A stretch of DNA of 64,000 bases, from contig NZ_CANLXG010000001.1 of NCBI RefSeq assembly GCF_947495025.1, positions 372,001-436,000 on the forward strand, given 5' to 3'. Source of the stretch: an uncultured Roseobacter sp. Its GTDB lineage: Bacteria; Pseudomonadota; Alphaproteobacteria; Rhodobacterales; Rhodobacteraceae. The position numbers were made by a program, and so were the translations under genes. Below the pieces are notes generated by a model, which did no database searches, had not been told where the DNA came from, and worked only from the letters and a program-made list of their open reading frames with translations. This document shows positions 9,272-19,829 of the stretch, piece after piece. Within the stretch, counting starts at the first letter, position 1. The number at the start of each line of letters is the position of its first letter.

Positions 9272-9925
9272 ATGCCCGAGGTCATCTTTCCCGGACCCGA
9301 AGGCCGTCTTGAAGGCCGTTATCACCCCCAGAAAGAGCGCGACGCACCGATTGCAATCATTCTGCATCCGCACCCCCAGTTCGGCGGTACGATGAACCAT
9401 GTGATTGTGCACCGGATGCACTATGCTTTCTATAACATGGGGTTCACTGTGCTGAGGTTCAATTTCCGCGGTGTGGGGCGCAGCCAGGGTGAATACGATC
9501 AGGGCATCGGCGAGCTTTCAGACGCGGCCTCCGCGCTCGACTACCTGCAGTCGATGAACAACAACTCCAAGCACTGCTGGGTTGCCGGGTTCTCTTTCGG
9601 CGCCTGGATCGGCATGCAGCTGCTCATGCGCAGGCCCGAGATTACGGGTTTTATTTCTGTCGCACCGCCCGCCAACATGTATGACTTTTCGTTCCTGGCC
9701 CCCTGCCCGGCGTCCGGCCTCATTATCAACGGTACAGCCGACCGCGTTGCGCCCCCCTCGGACACAGAGGCGCTCGTCGCCAAGCTGCACGAGCAGAAGG
9801 GCATTACGATCACGCATGAGCAGATCGAGGGCGCCGGTCACTTTTTTGAGGAACCGCATCAGGAAACCCTGATCGACACGACAACGGCCTACGTCAAGCG
9901 GCGTCTGACCGAAACCTCAAGGTAG
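9272..9925 (+). CDS. alpha/beta hydrolase (dienelactone hydrolase-like)
   Basis: A 217-residue cytosolic alpha/beta hydrolase with nucleophile Ser108 in GFSFG, acid Asp157 in NGTADRVAPP, and His190 in GAGHFF, plus the HPHPQFGGTMNH oxyanion segment typical of this small family. The substrate is unknown. It is divergent from iscR and its position next to the suf operon is common in Rhodobacterales. The two following genes are closely spaced and likely co-transcribed. Confidence 0.88.
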   Translation: MPEVIFPGPEGRLEGRYHPQKERDAPIAIILHPHPQFGGTMNHVIVHRMHYAFYNMGFTVLRFNFRGVGRSQGEYDQGIGELSDAASALDYLQSMNNNSKHCWVAGFSFGAWIGMQLLMRRPEITGFISVAPPANMYDFSFLAPCPASGLIINGTADRVAPPSDTEALVAKLHEQKGITITHEQIEGAGHFFEEPHQETLIDTTTAYVKRRLTETSR

Positions 9926-9929
9926 GCCC

Positions 9930-10172
9930 ATGGGAATTGTCGAGGATGTCGCGGATGAGCTTGCTGTTGAGAGCCTGAAGATCATCAATGCCACCGGAGA
10001 CGACGCGTTCGTGAACCGGATCGCGGAAACCATCGGTGGCTCGTCGCAGACAATGGAAGAAGCCTATCTGACAGCGGTGCGGGTGCGCCGCGCGGAACAG
10101 CGGGCGCGCGAACTGTTGCAAAAGCTCAAGGACGACATGGCCCGGAGCCTGCCCACGCCGGATGACAACTGA
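9930..10172 (+). CDS. conserved hypothetical protein, all-helical
   Basis: An 80-residue acidic, helical protein with no recognised domain. It starts 4 bases after the hydrolase and its end overlaps the HD-hydrolase start by 11 bases, so it is embedded in a translationally coupled set. A predicted amphipathic helix in the second half (EEAYLTAVRVRRAEQRARELLQK) could form a coiled coil. The function is unknown; the gene looks real because of its G/C-ending codons and tight packing. Confidence 0.65.
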   Translation: MGIVEDVADELAVESLKIINATGDDAFVNRIAETIGGSSQTMEEAYLTAVRVRRAEQRARELLQKLKDDMARSLPTPDDN

Positions 10173-10740
10173 CCGGCTGGATGCACAGATCGCGTTTCTG
10201 TCCGAGGCCGACCGGCTGAAATCAGTCCTGCGCGCCTCCCGGCTGCACGATAATTCGCGTTTCGAGAATTCGGCCGAGCATTCGTGGCATGTAATGCTTT
10301 ATGCACTTGTGCTGGCAGATCAGGCCGGTCCGGACGTACGCACAGACCGCGTACTGCGTATGTTGCTGCTGCACGACATCGTAGAAATCGATGCGGGTGA
10401 CAATCCCATTCACGGCACATTTGATCCTGCGGAAATGGAAGCTCGGGAACAGGCAGCCGCGGACCGGCTGTTTGGCCTTCTTCCCGCAGACCAGGCGGCA
10501 GAGTTCAGGGCACTCTGGGATGAATTCGAGGCGGCGGAAACGCCTGATGCGGTTTTTGCCAAATCGGTAGACCGTGTGCAGACGCCCATCGGCAACCTGG
10601 CAAATGGTGGCGGGTCATGGAAGGACTACGGCGTCACCTTTGAGCAGCTCGACAAGCGCGTCGGCGTTCCGGTCCGTCGCGGCGCTCCTGGTCTGTGGGC
10701 CTGGCTGCTGCCAAAACTGCGCGGATTTTTCGGACCCTGA
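10162..10740 (+). CDS. HD-domain hydrolase (YfbR-like)
   Basis: A 192-residue HD-superfamily protein. The metal-binding set is His in AEHSWHVML near residue 35 and HD in [14 protein letters not shown] near residue 73, with a further Asp near residue 133 ([11 protein letters not shown]). The length and motifs match the YfbR/HDDC2 group of 5'-deoxynucleotidases; I cannot tell the exact substrate. It overlaps the preceding small gene, and icd follows after 133 bases with its own promoter region. Confidence 0.85.
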   Translation: MTTDRLDAQIAFLSEADRLKSVLRASRLHDNSRFENSAEHSWHVMLYALVLADQAGPDVRTDRVLRMLLLHDIVEIDAGDNPIHGTFDPAEMEAREQAAADRLFGLLPADQAAEFRALWDEFEAAETPDAVFAKSVDRVQTPIGNLANGGGSWKDYGVTFEQLDKRVGVPVRRGAPGLWAWLLPKLRGFFGP

Positions 10741-10786
10741 CAGTTATTCTCTGTCCTGTCGGTTGCATACGTTTAAAAAACTGCAC

Positions 10787-10804
10787 GGTATACACTGGTA
10801 TACC
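10787..10804. repeat. inverted repeat upstream of icd (candidate operator)
   Basis: GGTATAC-ACTG-GTATACC is a perfect 7-bp inverted repeat with a 4-base spacer, 70 bases before the icd start. The half-sites resemble operators of GntR-family (FadR branch) regulators, which often contain a GTATAC core. Each arm also holds a TATAC that could serve as a -10 element. The bound protein is unknown. Confidence 0.5.
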
Positions 10805-10873
10805 GGTTCTAAACCAGGCGTTTCTGCGCTACACCCCGCCACAGGCCGATTCACGCAACGCACAGGAGCGCAC

Positions 10874-12088
10874 ATGACCAGGATCAAGGTGGACAACCCC
10901 CTCGTCGAACTCGACGGCGACGAAATGACCCGCATCATCTGGGATTTCATCAAGAAAAAACTCATCCTGCCGTATCTCGATATTGATCTGAAATACTATG
11001 ATCTGGGTATCGAGGCCCGTGATGAAACCAACGACCAGATTACCATAGATGCAGCCCATGCCATCAAGGAACACGGCGTCGGCGTGAAATGCGCGACGAT
11101 TACGCCGGATGAGGCACGGGTCGAGGAATTCGGCCTCAAGGAGATGTGGCGGTCCCCCAACGGCACGATCCGTAACATCCTCGGCGGGGTGATCTTCCGT
11201 CAGCCGATCATCTGCAAAAACGTGCCGCGTCTTGTGCCGGGCTGGACCAGGCCCATCGTGGTCGGCCGCCATGCGTTCGGAGACCAGTATCGTGCCACCG
11301 ACTTCAAATTTCCCGGCAAAGGCAAACTGACCATCAGATTTGTCGGTGAAGACGGCACCGAGATCGAAAAAGAGGTCTTTGACGCACCGGGCGCCGGTGT
11401 GACCATGGCCATGTACAACCTGGACCAGTCGATCATCGATTTTGCGCGCGCCTCCATGAACTATGGTCTTTCGCTCGGCTGGCCGGTGTATCTGTCAACC
11501 AAGAACACGATCCTCAAGCAATACGACGGACGCTTTCTCGAACTGTTCCAGCACATCTACGAGACAGAATTCGAAGAAAAATTCAAAGCCGCCGGCATCA
11601 CTTATGAACATCGCCTGATCGATGACATGGTCGCCTGCGCGATGAAATGGAACGGTGGCTATGTCTGGGCCTGCAAAAACTACGACGGCGACGTGCAGTC
11701 TGACACCGTGGCACAGGGTTTTGGCTCTCTGGGTCTCATGACGTCAGTCCTGATGACGCCTGATGGCCAGACGGTCGAGGCCGAAGCGGCGCACGGCACC
11801 GTCACGCGCCATTACCGCCAGCACCAGAAGGGCGAAGAGACCTCGACCAATTCTATTGCCTCCATCTACGCATGGACGGGTGGTCTCAGGCACCGCGCCA
11901 AACTGGATGACAACGCGCCGCTGCTGAACTTTGCAGAAACTCTGGAAAAGGTCATCGTGGACACCGTTGAGAGCGGGTTTATGACAAAGGATCTGGCGCT
12001 GCTGGTCGGACCGGATCAGAGCTGGCTGACGACAATGGGCTTTCTTGAGAAAATCGACGAGAATCTCAACAAAGCGCTTGCTGGATAA
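10874..12088 (+). CDS. icd: NADP-dependent isocitrate dehydrogenase
   Basis: A 404-residue homodimeric NADP-isocitrate dehydrogenase of the eukaryotic-like subfamily, not the 416-residue E. coli type. It oxidises isocitrate to 2-oxoglutarate in the TCA cycle. Landmarks are the N-terminal [10 protein letters not shown], the [12 protein letters not shown] substrate loop, [10 protein letters not shown] with metal-binding Asp, and [12 protein letters not shown] for NADP. I chose the ATG at 10874 because AGGAG lies seven bases upstream; the open frame continues further but without family similarity. Confidence 0.96.
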   Translation: MTRIKVDNPLVELDGDEMTRIIWDFIKKKLILPYLDIDLKYYDLGIEARDETNDQITIDAAHAIKEHGVGVKCATITPDEARVEEFGLKEMWRSPNGTIRNILGGVIFRQPIICKNVPRLVPGWTRPIVVGRHAFGDQYRATDFKFPGKGKLTIRFVGEDGTEIEKEVFDAPGAGVTMAMYNLDQSIIDFARASMNYGLSLGWPVYLSTKNTILKQYDGRFLELFQHIYETEFEEKFKAAGITYEHRLIDDMVACAMKWNGGYVWACKNYDGDVQSDTVAQGFGSLGLMTSVLMTPDGQTVEAEAAHGTVTRHYRQHQKGEETSTNSIASIYAWTGGLRHRAKLDDNAPLLNFAETLEKVIVDTVESGFMTKDLALLVGPDQSWLTTMGFLEKIDENLNKALAG

Positions 12089-12110
12089 AACGGTCAGAAT
12101 TCTGAAGCCA

Positions 12111-12135
12111 GGGCCATTCCCAACCGGAATGGCCC
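12111..12135. terminator. hairpin between convergent icd and VPLPA-like gene
   Basis: GGGCCATTCC-CAACC-GGAATGGCCC forms a perfect 10-bp stem with a 5-base loop, between two convergent genes. There is no T run on either side, so it is a likely bidirectional mRNA 3' end or pause structure rather than a textbook intrinsic terminator. Confidence 0.55.
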
Positions 12136-12138
12136 GGA

Positions 12139-12663
12139 TCAGCGTCGGTCGCTGCGATAGCGGATACGGGATGCGCGCGCCTGTCGGATGCGGCTCAGAG
12201 TGCGCCGGGATGCCGGGCGGCGCGCGGCATTAAACGTGCCCAGCATAGCGACGCTGACAAGAAGCATCTGCGCTGACGCCGGCACCGGTACCTTGCGCAG
12301 CCGATCGGAAGTTTCTGTCGATACAGGATTCCACGCCAGCGACGCGACCGGGCCAACCGTCTGCCAGCGGTGCGACAAAGCCGGTCCCGGTTTTCTCAGT
12401 GAGGAGAGAATGCCCGGCGCACGCAAAGCCATTGGCGTCGAAACCGAAAACAACGCCGCTTTTTCCAGCTGCAGCGGCAGATCACCGCCGGGAACATGCT
12501 TTGCATGGTGAAACAGAGTGCTGCGCGGGACAAGTTTCTCATCCGGTGAATACAACCCGACCCCCGCCATGTGCCCGGTCGAGGCAGAAAACATTGCATG
12601 GGGAGCTGCAGATAAGGGCGGGGCCAGACAGACCACAGCCAGAGCTGATAACAGATGTCGCAA
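12139..12663 (-). CDS. secreted protein with VPLPA-CTERM-like sorting tail
   Basis: A 174-residue protein starting at TTG (12661-12663) with GGAG six bases upstream. Residues 1-20 form a signal peptide ending PLSAA. Near the C-terminus, VPVPAS (125-130) is followed by a hydrophobic stretch (131-144) and a run of arginines. This is the plan of VPLPA-CTERM sorting signals seen on surface proteins of Rhodobacterales. The basic tail is longer than usual (about 27 residues), so the signal is imperfect. The middle region has no recognised domain. Confidence 0.65.
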   Translation of the reverse strand: MRHLLSALAVVCLAPPLSAAPHAMFSASTGHMAGVGLYSPDEKLVPRSTLFHHAKHVPGGDLPLQLEKAALFSVSTPMALRAPGILSSLRKPGPALSHRWQTVGPVASLAWNPVSTETSDRLRKVPVPASAQMLLVSVAMLGTFNAARRPASRRTLSRIRQARASRIRYRSDRR

Positions 12664-12777
12664 AGGGCACTCCAGTCTTCCAAGAGAATCGAAAAGACCC
12701 TGGACGCCCCCCGGTTTACAAACCTTTAAATTAACGCAGATTAAACTCGAATTTTATCTGTTAACCTGTTGTTATTA

Positions 12778-12981
12778 TTAACCTCTGTTGTGAGTTCTGT
12801 TGTGCAGGTCCGCGACGATACGGCTGGCTGTCTTTTCAAAGAGACAGGGAACCACGGCATGCACCAGTGCAGCTGTTGCTGCGACGAACAGCAACCCCGC
12901 GAAACGTCCGGCAAACAGCATGTGCTGAAAAAACGTTTCGTCCACTTTTGCCGGATGGGCGAGAAAAATGCGCTGAATCAT
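12778..12981 (-). CDS. DUF6356 family small membrane protein
   Basis: A 67-residue protein matching DUF6356: start MIQRIFLAHPAKVDETFFQHM, one hydrophobic segment (about residues 22-42), then a CLFEKTASRIV motif. I chose the ATG at 12979-12981 because of AGGAGG five to six bases upstream; the frame continues upstream without support. The function is unknown. It is divergent from the Lrp-family gene and shares a 110-base promoter region with it. Confidence 0.78.
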   Translation of the reverse strand: MIQRIFLAHPAKVDETFFQHMLFAGRFAGLLFVAATAALVHAVVPCLFEKTASRIVADLHNRTHNRG

Positions 12982-13027
12982 CTGTACCTCCTCAGGTTTC
13001 GCAGAGAGTACCGGACAGGACAGGAGA

Positions 13028-13072
13028 GTTTTTCCCAATTATCACCAGATTTCCTTTGATCGTGGGAAAAAC
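13028..13072. promoter_or_regulatory. long inverted repeat in DUF6356/lrp promoter region
   Basis: GTTTTTCCCA (13028-13037) and TGGGAAAAAC (13063-13072) are perfect 10-bp inverted arms separated by 25 bases, placed between the two divergent starts. Lrp/AsnC proteins often bind their own promoter at A/T-rich inverted sites, so this is a candidate operator for the Lrp-family gene next to it. A stem-loop in the lrp leader is the alternative. Confidence 0.55.
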
Positions 13073-13091
13073 GTACCCGATACTGCCCGTT

Positions 13092-13550
13092 ATGGTGAAA
13101 CTTGATGATTCAGACCGACGGATACTGACCGAATTGCAGCGTGACGCCTCTCTGTCTCTGGAGGCTCTGGGAGAGCGGGTGTCGATGAGTCGTAACGCCT
13201 GCTGGCGGCGCATCCGGGCTCTTGAGGAGGCCGGCGTAATTACTGGCCGGGTTACGCTTCTGGATCCTGCGCAAATCGGTCAGGGACTGATGGTGTTCAT
13301 CCAGATCCGCACCAGCGAACACGCACCTGAATGGCTCGACCGTTTTCGCACCGCCACGCGTGCCATGCCCGAGATCCTCGGAGTGTACCGGATGAGTGGC
13401 GACCTCGACTATCTGATCCGCGCACGGGTGGCGGATATGGCGGGGTATGATGCGCTCTATCAGCGTCTGATCCGCAAAGTTCCCCTCGCGGATGTCTCTG
13501 CGAGCTTTGTCATGGAACAGATCAAGGACACGCATCAGTTGCCGCTGTGA
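13092..13550 (+). CDS. Lrp/AsnC-family transcriptional regulator
   Basis: A 152-residue regulator with an N-terminal AsnC-type helix-turn-helix (LDDSDRRILTELQRDASLS... SRNACWRRIRALEEAGVI) and a C-terminal RAM ligand-binding domain (about residues 70-145, with GVYRMSGDLDYLIRARV). Such proteins form octamers that sense amino acids. The start at 13092 is the ATG right before the HTH; the frame is open further upstream but without similarity. The divergent DUF6356 gene is a possible target. Confidence 0.92.
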   Translation: MVKLDDSDRRILTELQRDASLSLEALGERVSMSRNACWRRIRALEEAGVITGRVTLLDPAQIGQGLMVFIQIRTSEHAPEWLDRFRTATRAMPEILGVYRMSGDLDYLIRARVADMAGYDALYQRLIRKVPLADVSASFVMEQIKDTHQLPL

Positions 13551-13706
13551 TACCTCGGAGCGGGCGCAGGATGGCCGGTTGTCGGGCACCTGCCATCATG
13601 TCACGGGCTGCAGGCACGGTTTTCACTGGCATTCCGCCCGGTCTCGCGGTATGCGCCCGTCAAACGCGCCAAAGCTGCGCTTCCTCCCGGTTTAAAGGCT
13701 GTTCTT

Positions 13707-15524
13707 ATGGACCTGCGAAACATCGCAATCATCGCTCACGTTGACCACGGCAAAACAACGCTGGTGGACGAATTGCTTAAACAATCCGGTACCTACCGGG
13801 AAAACCAGGCCACGACCGAACGGGCGATGGACAGCAATGATCTGGAGCGCGAACGCGGGATCACAATCCTTGCCAAGGCCACGTCGGTCGAATGGAAAGG
13901 CACGCGGATCAATATCGTGGACACGCCGGGCCACGCCGACTTCGGCGGCGAGGTTGAGCGGATTCTGAGCATGGTCGACGGCGTGGTGCTGCTGGTTGAT
14001 GCGGCCGAAGGGCCGATGCCGCAGACCAAGTTTGTGACCTCAAAAGCGCTGGCACTCGGTCTGCGCCCGATCGTGGTGCTCAACAAGGTCGACAAGCCGG
14101 ATGCAGAACCTGACCGCGCGCTGGACGAGTGCTTTGATCTCTTTGCCAATCTCGGTGCTGATGATAACCAGCTCGACTTCCCCGCAATGTACGCCTCCGG
14201 CCGCTCCGGCTGGGCCGATATGGAGCTTGACGGGCCGCGCGCCGACCTCTCGGCGCTTTTTGATCTGATTGTCGAGCATGTCCCGGCGCCTGCGCAGCTG
14301 ACCAAACGGGATGAACCTTTCCGTATGCTGGCCACAACACTGGGCGCAGACCCGTTTATCGGGCGCATTCTGACCGGTCGCGTCGAAGCGGGAACGCTCA
14401 AAGCCGGAGAGACGGTCAAAGCGCTGAGCCGCGATGGTACGCAGATCGAATCCTTCCGCGTCACCAAAGTCCTGGCCTTCCGTGGTCTGAACCAGCAGCC
14501 GATTGATCTGGCCGAAGCCGGCGACATCGTCAGCCTGGCCGGTATGTCCAAAGCAACCGTGGCCGACAGCATCGTTGCCCCACAGGTAACCGAGGCCCTG
14601 CCCGCCCAGCCGATTGATCCGCCGACCATCACCGTGACCTTTGGGATCAACGACAGCCCGCTGGCCGGTCGTGATGGCAAAAAGGTACAATCGCGGGTGA
14701 TCCGCGAGCGCCTGATGAAAGAAGCCGAGTCCAATGTCGCGATCCGCATCAGCGACACACCCGGTGGCGAGGCTTTTGAGGTTGCCGGTCGCGGCGAACT
14801 GCAGATGGGTGTTCTGATTGAAAATATGCGGCGTGAAGGCTTTGAGCTGAGTATTTCGCGCCCGCAGGTCCTGTTTCAGGACATCGACGGCGTTAGACAC
14901 GAGCCGATTGAAGAAGCGACAATTGACGTCGACGATGAGTACTCGGGTGCAGTGATCGAAAAGATCACTGGCACACGGCGCGGAGAACTGGTCGAGATGA
15001 AACCTGCCGGTGCCGGAAAGACACGGATCGTGGCGCATGTGCCGTCACGCGGCCTGATCGGGTATCACGGAGAATTTCTCACGGACACCCGCGGCACCGG
15101 TGTGCTGAACCGGGTTTTCCACGGCTGGGCCCCGCACAAGGGACCAATCCCGGGCCGTCGGGCGGGTGTGCTGATCTCGATGGAAAACGGGACGTCGGTT
15201 GCCTACGCGCTGTGGAACCTCGAAGAACGCGGGAAAATGATGATCGGCGCGCAGGCGGATGTCTATACGGGCATGATCATCGGCGAGCACAGCCGGGAAA
15301 ACGATCTGGAAGTGAACCCGCTCAAGGGCAAGAAGCTGACAAACGTCCGGGCCTCCGGCACCGATGAAGCCGTCCGCCTGACCACGCCGATCACGCTGAG
15401 CCTCGAAGAGGCCATCGCCTATATCGATGACGATGAGCTGGTAGAGGTGACCCCGAATGCAATCCGTCTGCGCAAACGCTATCTGGACCCGCATGAGCGC
15501 AAGCGGATGGCGCGCGCCAGCTGA
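13707..15524 (+). CDS. typA: TypA/BipA ribosome-associated GTPase
   Basis: A 605-residue translational GTPase. The G domain shows AHVDHGKTT (G1), GITI (G2), DTPGHADF (G3) and NKVD (G4) in the first 140 residues, followed by domain II, two EF-G-like alpha/beta domains and the TypA-specific C-terminal domain. It acts in ribosome assembly and stress or cold adaptation. The length is normal. It is monocistronic and converges with the DUF1330 gene. Confidence 0.97.
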   Translation: MDLRNIAIIAHVDHGKTTLVDELLKQSGTYRENQATTERAMDSNDLERERGITILAKATSVEWKGTRINIVDTPGHADFGGEVERILSMVDGVVLLVDAAEGPMPQTKFVTSKALALGLRPIVVLNKVDKPDAEPDRALDECFDLFANLGADDNQLDFPAMYASGRSGWADMELDGPRADLSALFDLIVEHVPAPAQLTKRDEPFRMLATTLGADPFIGRILTGRVEAGTLKAGETVKALSRDGTQIESFRVTKVLAFRGLNQQPIDLAEAGDIVSLAGMSKATVADSIVAPQVTEALPAQPIDPPTITVTFGINDSPLAGRDGKKVQSRVIRERLMKEAESNVAIRISDTPGGEAFEVAGRGELQMGVLIENMRREGFELSISRPQVLFQDIDGVRHEPIEEATIDVDDEYSGAVIEKITGTRRGELVEMKPAGAGKTRIVAHVPSRGLIGYHGEFLTDTRGTGVLNRVFHGWAPHKGPIPGRRAGVLISMENGTSVAYALWNLEERGKMMIGAQADVYTGMIIGEHSRENDLEVNPLKGKKLTNVRASGTDEAVRLTTPITLSLEEAIAYIDDDELVEVTPNAIRLRKRYLDPHERKRMARAS

Positions 15525-15587
15525 CGCCCCGGGAGCTTACTGCTTCCGCAGCCACAGGGTTTTTTGCGATCAGAAGAAAAGAGCGTG

Positions 15588-15875
15588 TTATTCGCTGGTC
15601 TCGATGATCATCAGCTCGCGTTCGGATGCGTCGCGTGCATGATTCAATGCTCGCTGATAAACATCTGAATTATAGCATTTTTCCGCTGTTTCGACATCGG
15701 GAAACCGCGCGACCACATTGCGCGGACGCGCCTGCCCCTCAAGCTGGACAAACCGGCCCCCGCGCGCAATGAAATGGCCGCCGTGGGCTGCGATGGCCTC
15801 GGTCGCGAGTGCTGCGTATTTGGCATAGGCCTCATCATCCGTGACGGTGACATGTGCAATCCAGAGTGCGCCCAT
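15588..15875 (-). CDS. DUF1330 family protein
   Basis: A 95-residue protein of the ferredoxin-like-fold DUF1330 family: ALWIAHVTVTDDEAYAKYA at the start, GGRFVQLEG in the middle, and RFPDVETAEKCYNS near the end. The family has no settled activity. It sits 2 bases after alaS and is probably co-transcribed with it. Confidence 0.85.
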   Translation of the reverse strand: MGALWIAHVTVTDDEAYAKYAALATEAIAAHGGHFIARGGRFVQLEGQARPRNVVARFPDVETAEKCYNSDVYQRALNHARDASERELMIIETSE

Positions 15876-15877
15876 CG

Positions 15878-18541
15878 TTATTTTCCTCCGATCAGAGTTT
15901 CCACCGCGGCAATTGCAGCGTCAGCGTTCGCAACATCTCGTGCGCCGCCCTGTGCCATATCCGGCCGTCCACCACCGCCTTTTCCGCCGAGTTCCGCAAC
16001 CGCGGTCCGGACGATGTCGACAGCAGACAGAGAGCCGGTCAGATCAGCGGTAACACCGGCAGCCACCGCAGCCTTACCATCTGCATCCGCAATCAGCAGG
16101 ACCGCGCCGCTGCCAAGTTTTTCCTTGAACTGATCGACAAGCGCCGGAAGATCCCGACCCGTTACGCCAGACAGCACCTGCGCCATCAGAGGCGTGCCTC
16201 CTATGTCACGCGCTTCGGGTGTGCTGGCCCCACCACCGCCTGCCATAGCAAGCTCGCGACGCAGCTGAGCAACTTCATTGCTGAGCGCGCGACGCTCTTC
16301 GACCAGACCCCGGACACGCTCTGCAACGTCACCAGGTTGCGCCTTGAGCTCCAGTGCCACTTCTGCAAGGCGACGGTCCTGAGCACGCAGATATTCCATA
16401 GCGGCCGCACCCGTCAGGGCCTCGATCCGGCGGACACCTGCGCTGCTTGCGCTGTCACCAAGGGTTACAAATGCACCTATGTCGCCCGTCTGGCGCACAT
16501 GCGTACCCCCGCAGAGCTCCAGCGAATAGGTGTTCCCATCGGTGCCCTTACCAGACCCGGTCTGCTGACCCATGGAAACAACACGGACTTCGTCGCCGTA
16601 TTTTTCGCCAAAAAGCGCCTGAGCGCCCAGAGCCCGGGCGTCGTCGGGCGTCATAATTCGGGTCTCGACAGCTGCGTTCTGCCGGACATAGGCGTTCACC
16701 TCAGCCTCGACCTGCGCCAGTTCCTCAGGCGTCAGAGCCTGTGTATGGCTGAAGTCGAACCGCAGCCGGTCCGGTGCGTTGAGTGAGCCCCGCTGCGCCA
16801 CGTGATCGCCAAGCGCCCCGCGCAGGGCTTCGTGCAGAAGGTGCGTGGCCGAGTGATTGGCACGGATGGCTGTTCTGCGGGCATGATCGACCTCCAGCAC
16901 GGCGGCTTCTCCCGTCCGCACGGTCCCTTTGATCACCCTGCCCGTGTGCAGAAAGACGCCGGCGGTTTTGCGCGTATCGGTGATTTCCACCGAACCGCCG
17001 GGCGTTGTCAGCATCCCGCTGTCGCCGACCTGGCCACCACTTTCGGCATAAAACGGTGTCTGGTTCAGCGCGATCTGCACGGTATCGCCCTGGCTGGCGC
17101 TGTCGGTTTCTGCACCACCGGAAACGATCGCGGTGATCTGTCCTTCGGCGGACTCTGTGTCATAGCCCAGAAAATCAGTTGTGCCATGCTTGTCTGCCAC
17201 GTCAAACCAGACGGTCGCATCGGCAGCCTCGCCCGAACCGGACCAGGCCGCGCGCGCCTTGGCCTTTTGCTCGGCCATTGCGGTGTCAAACCCGTCTGTG
17301 TCTACCGCCCGGCCCTGATCACGCAGAGCGTCCTGTGTCAGATCAAGCGGAAATCCAAAAGTGTCATAAAGCTTAAAGGCCGCAGCGCCCGGCAGCGCTG
17401 CATTCTCAGGCAGAGCTGAAACCTCTTCCTCCAGCAGCTTCAGACCCCGGTCAAGGGTCTGACGGAAGCGTGTTTCCTCCTGTAGCAACGTCTGCTCGAT
17501 CATGCTCTGCGCATGGCTGAGCTCCGGATATGCCGCCCCCATCTGGTGTACCAAAGCCGGTACAAGCTGGTGCATCATCGGATCTTTTGCCCCCAGAAGG
17601 TGTGCATGGCGCATGGCACGTCTCATGATCCGGCGCAGCACGTAGCCACGGCCCTCGTTCGAAGGCAGTACACCTTCGGCGATCAGGAATGATGTCGACC
17701 GCAGGTGATCTGCAATCACGCGGTGGTGCGTGATAATCTCTTCGCTGGTATCCGTCGAACTGGCATGCGCAGAGGCCTCTACCAGCGCCTTCATCAGATC
17801 GGTCTCAAACACATTGTTTGTGCCCTGCAGCAGCGAGGAAATCCTTTCCAGCCCCATACCGGTATCGATCGACTGCATCGGCAGCGGTGTTGTGGAACCA
17901 TCCGCAAACTGCTCGTCCTGCATGAAGACGTTGTTCCAGATCTCGATAAACCGGTCACCATCTTCTTCAGGTGATCCAGGAGGGCCACCCCAGATGTGAT
18001 CACCATGGTCGTAGAATATCTCAGTGCACGGACCACAGGGGCCGGTCGGCCCCATACGCCAGAAGTTGTCGTCTGTGGCGATGCGGATGATCCGGTCATC
18101 GCTCAGACCGGCCACCTTTTTCCACAGATCCGCGGCCTCATCATCAGTGTGATAGACCGTGACAAGCAGCTTTTCCTTCGGAATATCCAGCTCTCTGGTC
18201 AGAACCTCCCAGGCAAAGGGAATGGCCGCTTCCTTGAAGTAATCGCCAAAGCTGAAATTGCCCAGCATCTCGAAAAAAGTCAGATGGCGGGCCGTCATAC
18301 CCACATTGTCGAGGTCGTTGTGTTTGCCACCCGCGCGCACACATTTCTGGCTGGTCGTGGCGCGGGAATAGTCCCGCGTCTCGACGCCGGTGAACATATT
18401 CTTGAACTGCACCATGCCCGAGTTGGTAAACATCAGCGTCGGATCGTTCCGCGGTACCAGCGGGCTTGACGGCACGACCTCATGCCCCTGCTTGCCGAAA
18501 TACGACAAAAAGGTGGACCGGATATCATTAAGCGTCTGCAT
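15878..18541 (-). CDS. alaS: alanyl-tRNA synthetase
   Basis: An 887-residue class II synthetase that charges tRNA-Ala. The N-terminal catalytic domain begins with the conserved [19 protein letters not shown] block, the editing domain has HxxxH in [12 protein letters not shown] and the matching Cys/His in ELCGGTHV, and the C-terminal DHHA1 domain is Gly-rich ([14 protein letters not shown]). I chose the ATG at 18539-18541; the upstream frame extension has no family similarity. It lies downstream of recA on the same strand, separated by a terminator. Confidence 0.97.
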   Translation of the reverse strand: MQTLNDIRSTFLSYFGKQGHEVVPSSPLVPRNDPTLMFTNSGMVQFKNMFTGVETRDYSRATTSQKCVRAGGKHNDLDNVGMTARHLTFFEMLGNFSFGDYFKEAAIPFAWEVLTRELDIPKEKLLVTVYHTDDEAADLWKKVAGLSDDRIIRIATDDNFWRMGPTGPCGPCTEIFYDHGDHIWGGPPGSPEEDGDRFIEIWNNVFMQDEQFADGSTTPLPMQSIDTGMGLERISSLLQGTNNVFETDLMKALVEASAHASSTDTSEEIITHHRVIADHLRSTSFLIAEGVLPSNEGRGYVLRRIMRRAMRHAHLLGAKDPMMHQLVPALVHQMGAAYPELSHAQSMIEQTLLQEETRFRQTLDRGLKLLEEEVSALPENAALPGAAAFKLYDTFGFPLDLTQDALRDQGRAVDTDGFDTAMAEQKAKARAAWSGSGEAADATVWFDVADKHGTTDFLGYDTESAEGQITAIVSGGAETDSASQGDTVQIALNQTPFYAESGGQVGDSGMLTTPGGSVEITDTRKTAGVFLHTGRVIKGTVRTGEAAVLEVDHARRTAIRANHSATHLLHEALRGALGDHVAQRGSLNAPDRLRFDFSHTQALTPEELAQVEAEVNAYVRQNAAVETRIMTPDDARALGAQALFGEKYGDEVRVVSMGQQTGSGKGTDGNTYSLELCGGTHVRQTGDIGAFVTLGDSASSAGVRRIEALTGAAAMEYLRAQDRRLAEVALELKAQPGDVAERVRGLVEERRALSNEVAQLRRELAMAGGGGASTPEARDIGGTPLMAQVLSGVTGRDLPALVDQFKEKLGSGAVLLIADADGKAAVAAGVTADLTGSLSAVDIVRTAVAELGGKGGGGRPDMAQGGARDVANADAAIAAVETLIGGK

Positions 18542-18626
18542 GGGCTGCGGCCTTTGTACGTAAATGCGTTGCCGACCAGATAACCCTCTACCGGGCGGCT
18601 GTCCACAGAGCGGGGCCTCCGGAAAC

Positions 18627-18658
18627 AAAAAACGGGGCACAGTCTGCACTGCGCCCCG
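18627..18658 (-). terminator. intrinsic terminator of recA
   Basis: On the minus strand, CGGGGC and GCCCCG arms (with an inner CAGT/ACTG pairing and one mismatch) form a stable hairpin directly followed by six T. It lies 25 bases after the recA stop and before alaS, so it should end recA transcription and separate it from alaS. Confidence 0.85.
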
Positions 18659-18682
18659 CCTGATCACGTCTGCAATGAGGTG

Positions 18683-19762
18683 TTATGCCTCGAGGATGTC
18701 GTCGTCTTCCTTGCGCTCGGATTCGGGCATGTCAAAATCCAGCCCGTGTGCCGCGCGGATTTTATCCTCGATCTCGAGCGCCATCTGAGTGTTTTCCCGC
18801 AGGAATGACTTGGCGTTTTCGCGCCCCTGTCCGATCCGCTCGTCGCCATAGCTGAACCAGGACCCGGACTTGTCCACGACACCGGCGGCGACACCCAGAT
18901 CAAGCAGCTCGCCCATTTTGGAGATACCCTCGCCATACATGATGTCGAATTCCACCTGCTTGAAGGGAGCCGCTACCTTGTTTTTCACGACCTTGACGCG
19001 GGTGTGGTTGCCAACGACCTCATCGCGGTCCTTGAGTGCGCCAATGCGTCGGATATCGAGGCGGACGGATGAATAGAATTTAAGCGCGTTACCGCCGGTC
19101 GTTGTTTCGGGCGAGCCGAACATAACGCCGATCTTCATCCTGATCTGGTTGATGAAGATGACCATGCAGTTCGAACGGCTGATCGAGCCTGTCAGTTTAC
19201 GCATCGCCTGGCTCATCAGGCGGGCCTGCACGCCGACCGAGCTGTCACCCATATCGCCTTCAAGCTCGGATTTGGGTGTCAGGGCCGCAACGGAATCCAC
19301 GATGACCATGTTGACAGCACCCGAACGCACCAGTGTGTCTGTAATCTCAAGCGCCTGTTCACCGGTGTCAGGCTGGCTGATCAGCAACTCGTCAAGATCG
19401 ACACCCAGTTTTTTCGCATAGGTAGGATCAAGCGCGTGTTCCGCATCGACAAAGGCGCAGACGCCGCCGGCCTTTTGCTGCTCTGCCACGCAGTGCAGTG
19501 TCAGTGTTGTTTTACCGGAGCTTTCGGGGCCGTAGATTTCAACGATCCGCCCCATCGGCAGACCACCGATACCAAGAGCAATGTCCAGTCCCAGCGATCC
19601 GGTCGAGCTTGCCGTGATGTCCTGAACAGCGCCTTCGGTGCCCAGTTTCATGATTGATCCCTTACCGAACTGACGTTCGATCTGGGCCAGGGCTGAATCC
19701 AGCGCCTTCTGTTTGTCGGCTGACTTTTTACTGTTCATGCTCAAAAGATCTGCTGTTGCCAT
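18683..19762 (-). CDS. recA: RecA recombinase
   Basis: A 359-residue RecA: Walker [10 protein letters not shown] (residues 78-86), the MAW-like [15 protein letters not shown] segment, loop L2 [28 protein letters not shown], and an acidic C-terminal tail ([13 protein letters not shown]). It drives homologous recombination and LexA self-cleavage. Two LexA-type operators lie in its promoter, so SOS control is expected. A strong intrinsic terminator follows. Confidence 0.98.
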   Translation of the reverse strand: MATADLLSMNSKKSADKQKALDSALAQIERQFGKGSIMKLGTEGAVQDITASSTGSLGLDIALGIGGLPMGRIVEIYGPESSGKTTLTLHCVAEQQKAGGVCAFVDAEHALDPTYAKKLGVDLDELLISQPDTGEQALEITDTLVRSGAVNMVIVDSVAALTPKSELEGDMGDSSVGVQARLMSQAMRKLTGSISRSNCMVIFINQIRMKIGVMFGSPETTTGGNALKFYSSVRLDIRRIGALKDRDEVVGNHTRVKVVKNKVAAPFKQVEFDIMYGEGISKMGELLDLGVAAGVVDKSGSWFSYGDERIGQGRENAKSFLRENTQMALEIEDKIRAAHGLDFDMPESERKEDDDILEA

Positions 19763-19829
19763 TTTCGTTTCCTCTTAGTGTCACAGATACTGTGAAGCGG
19801 CAATCGCTGTCAGTGCCTGAAAGGTTAAT

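Noticed and set aside
12705..12785. Cluster of TTAA words upstream of the VPLPA-like gene as CtrA sites
   Set aside because: The nearest pair is spaced by six bases, not seven, and the region is simply A/T-rich.
15535..15570. Possible terminator after typA (GGGAGC/GCTTCC and a later TTTTTT)
   Set aside because: The T run lies about 12 bases after the stem, too far for a normal intrinsic terminator.
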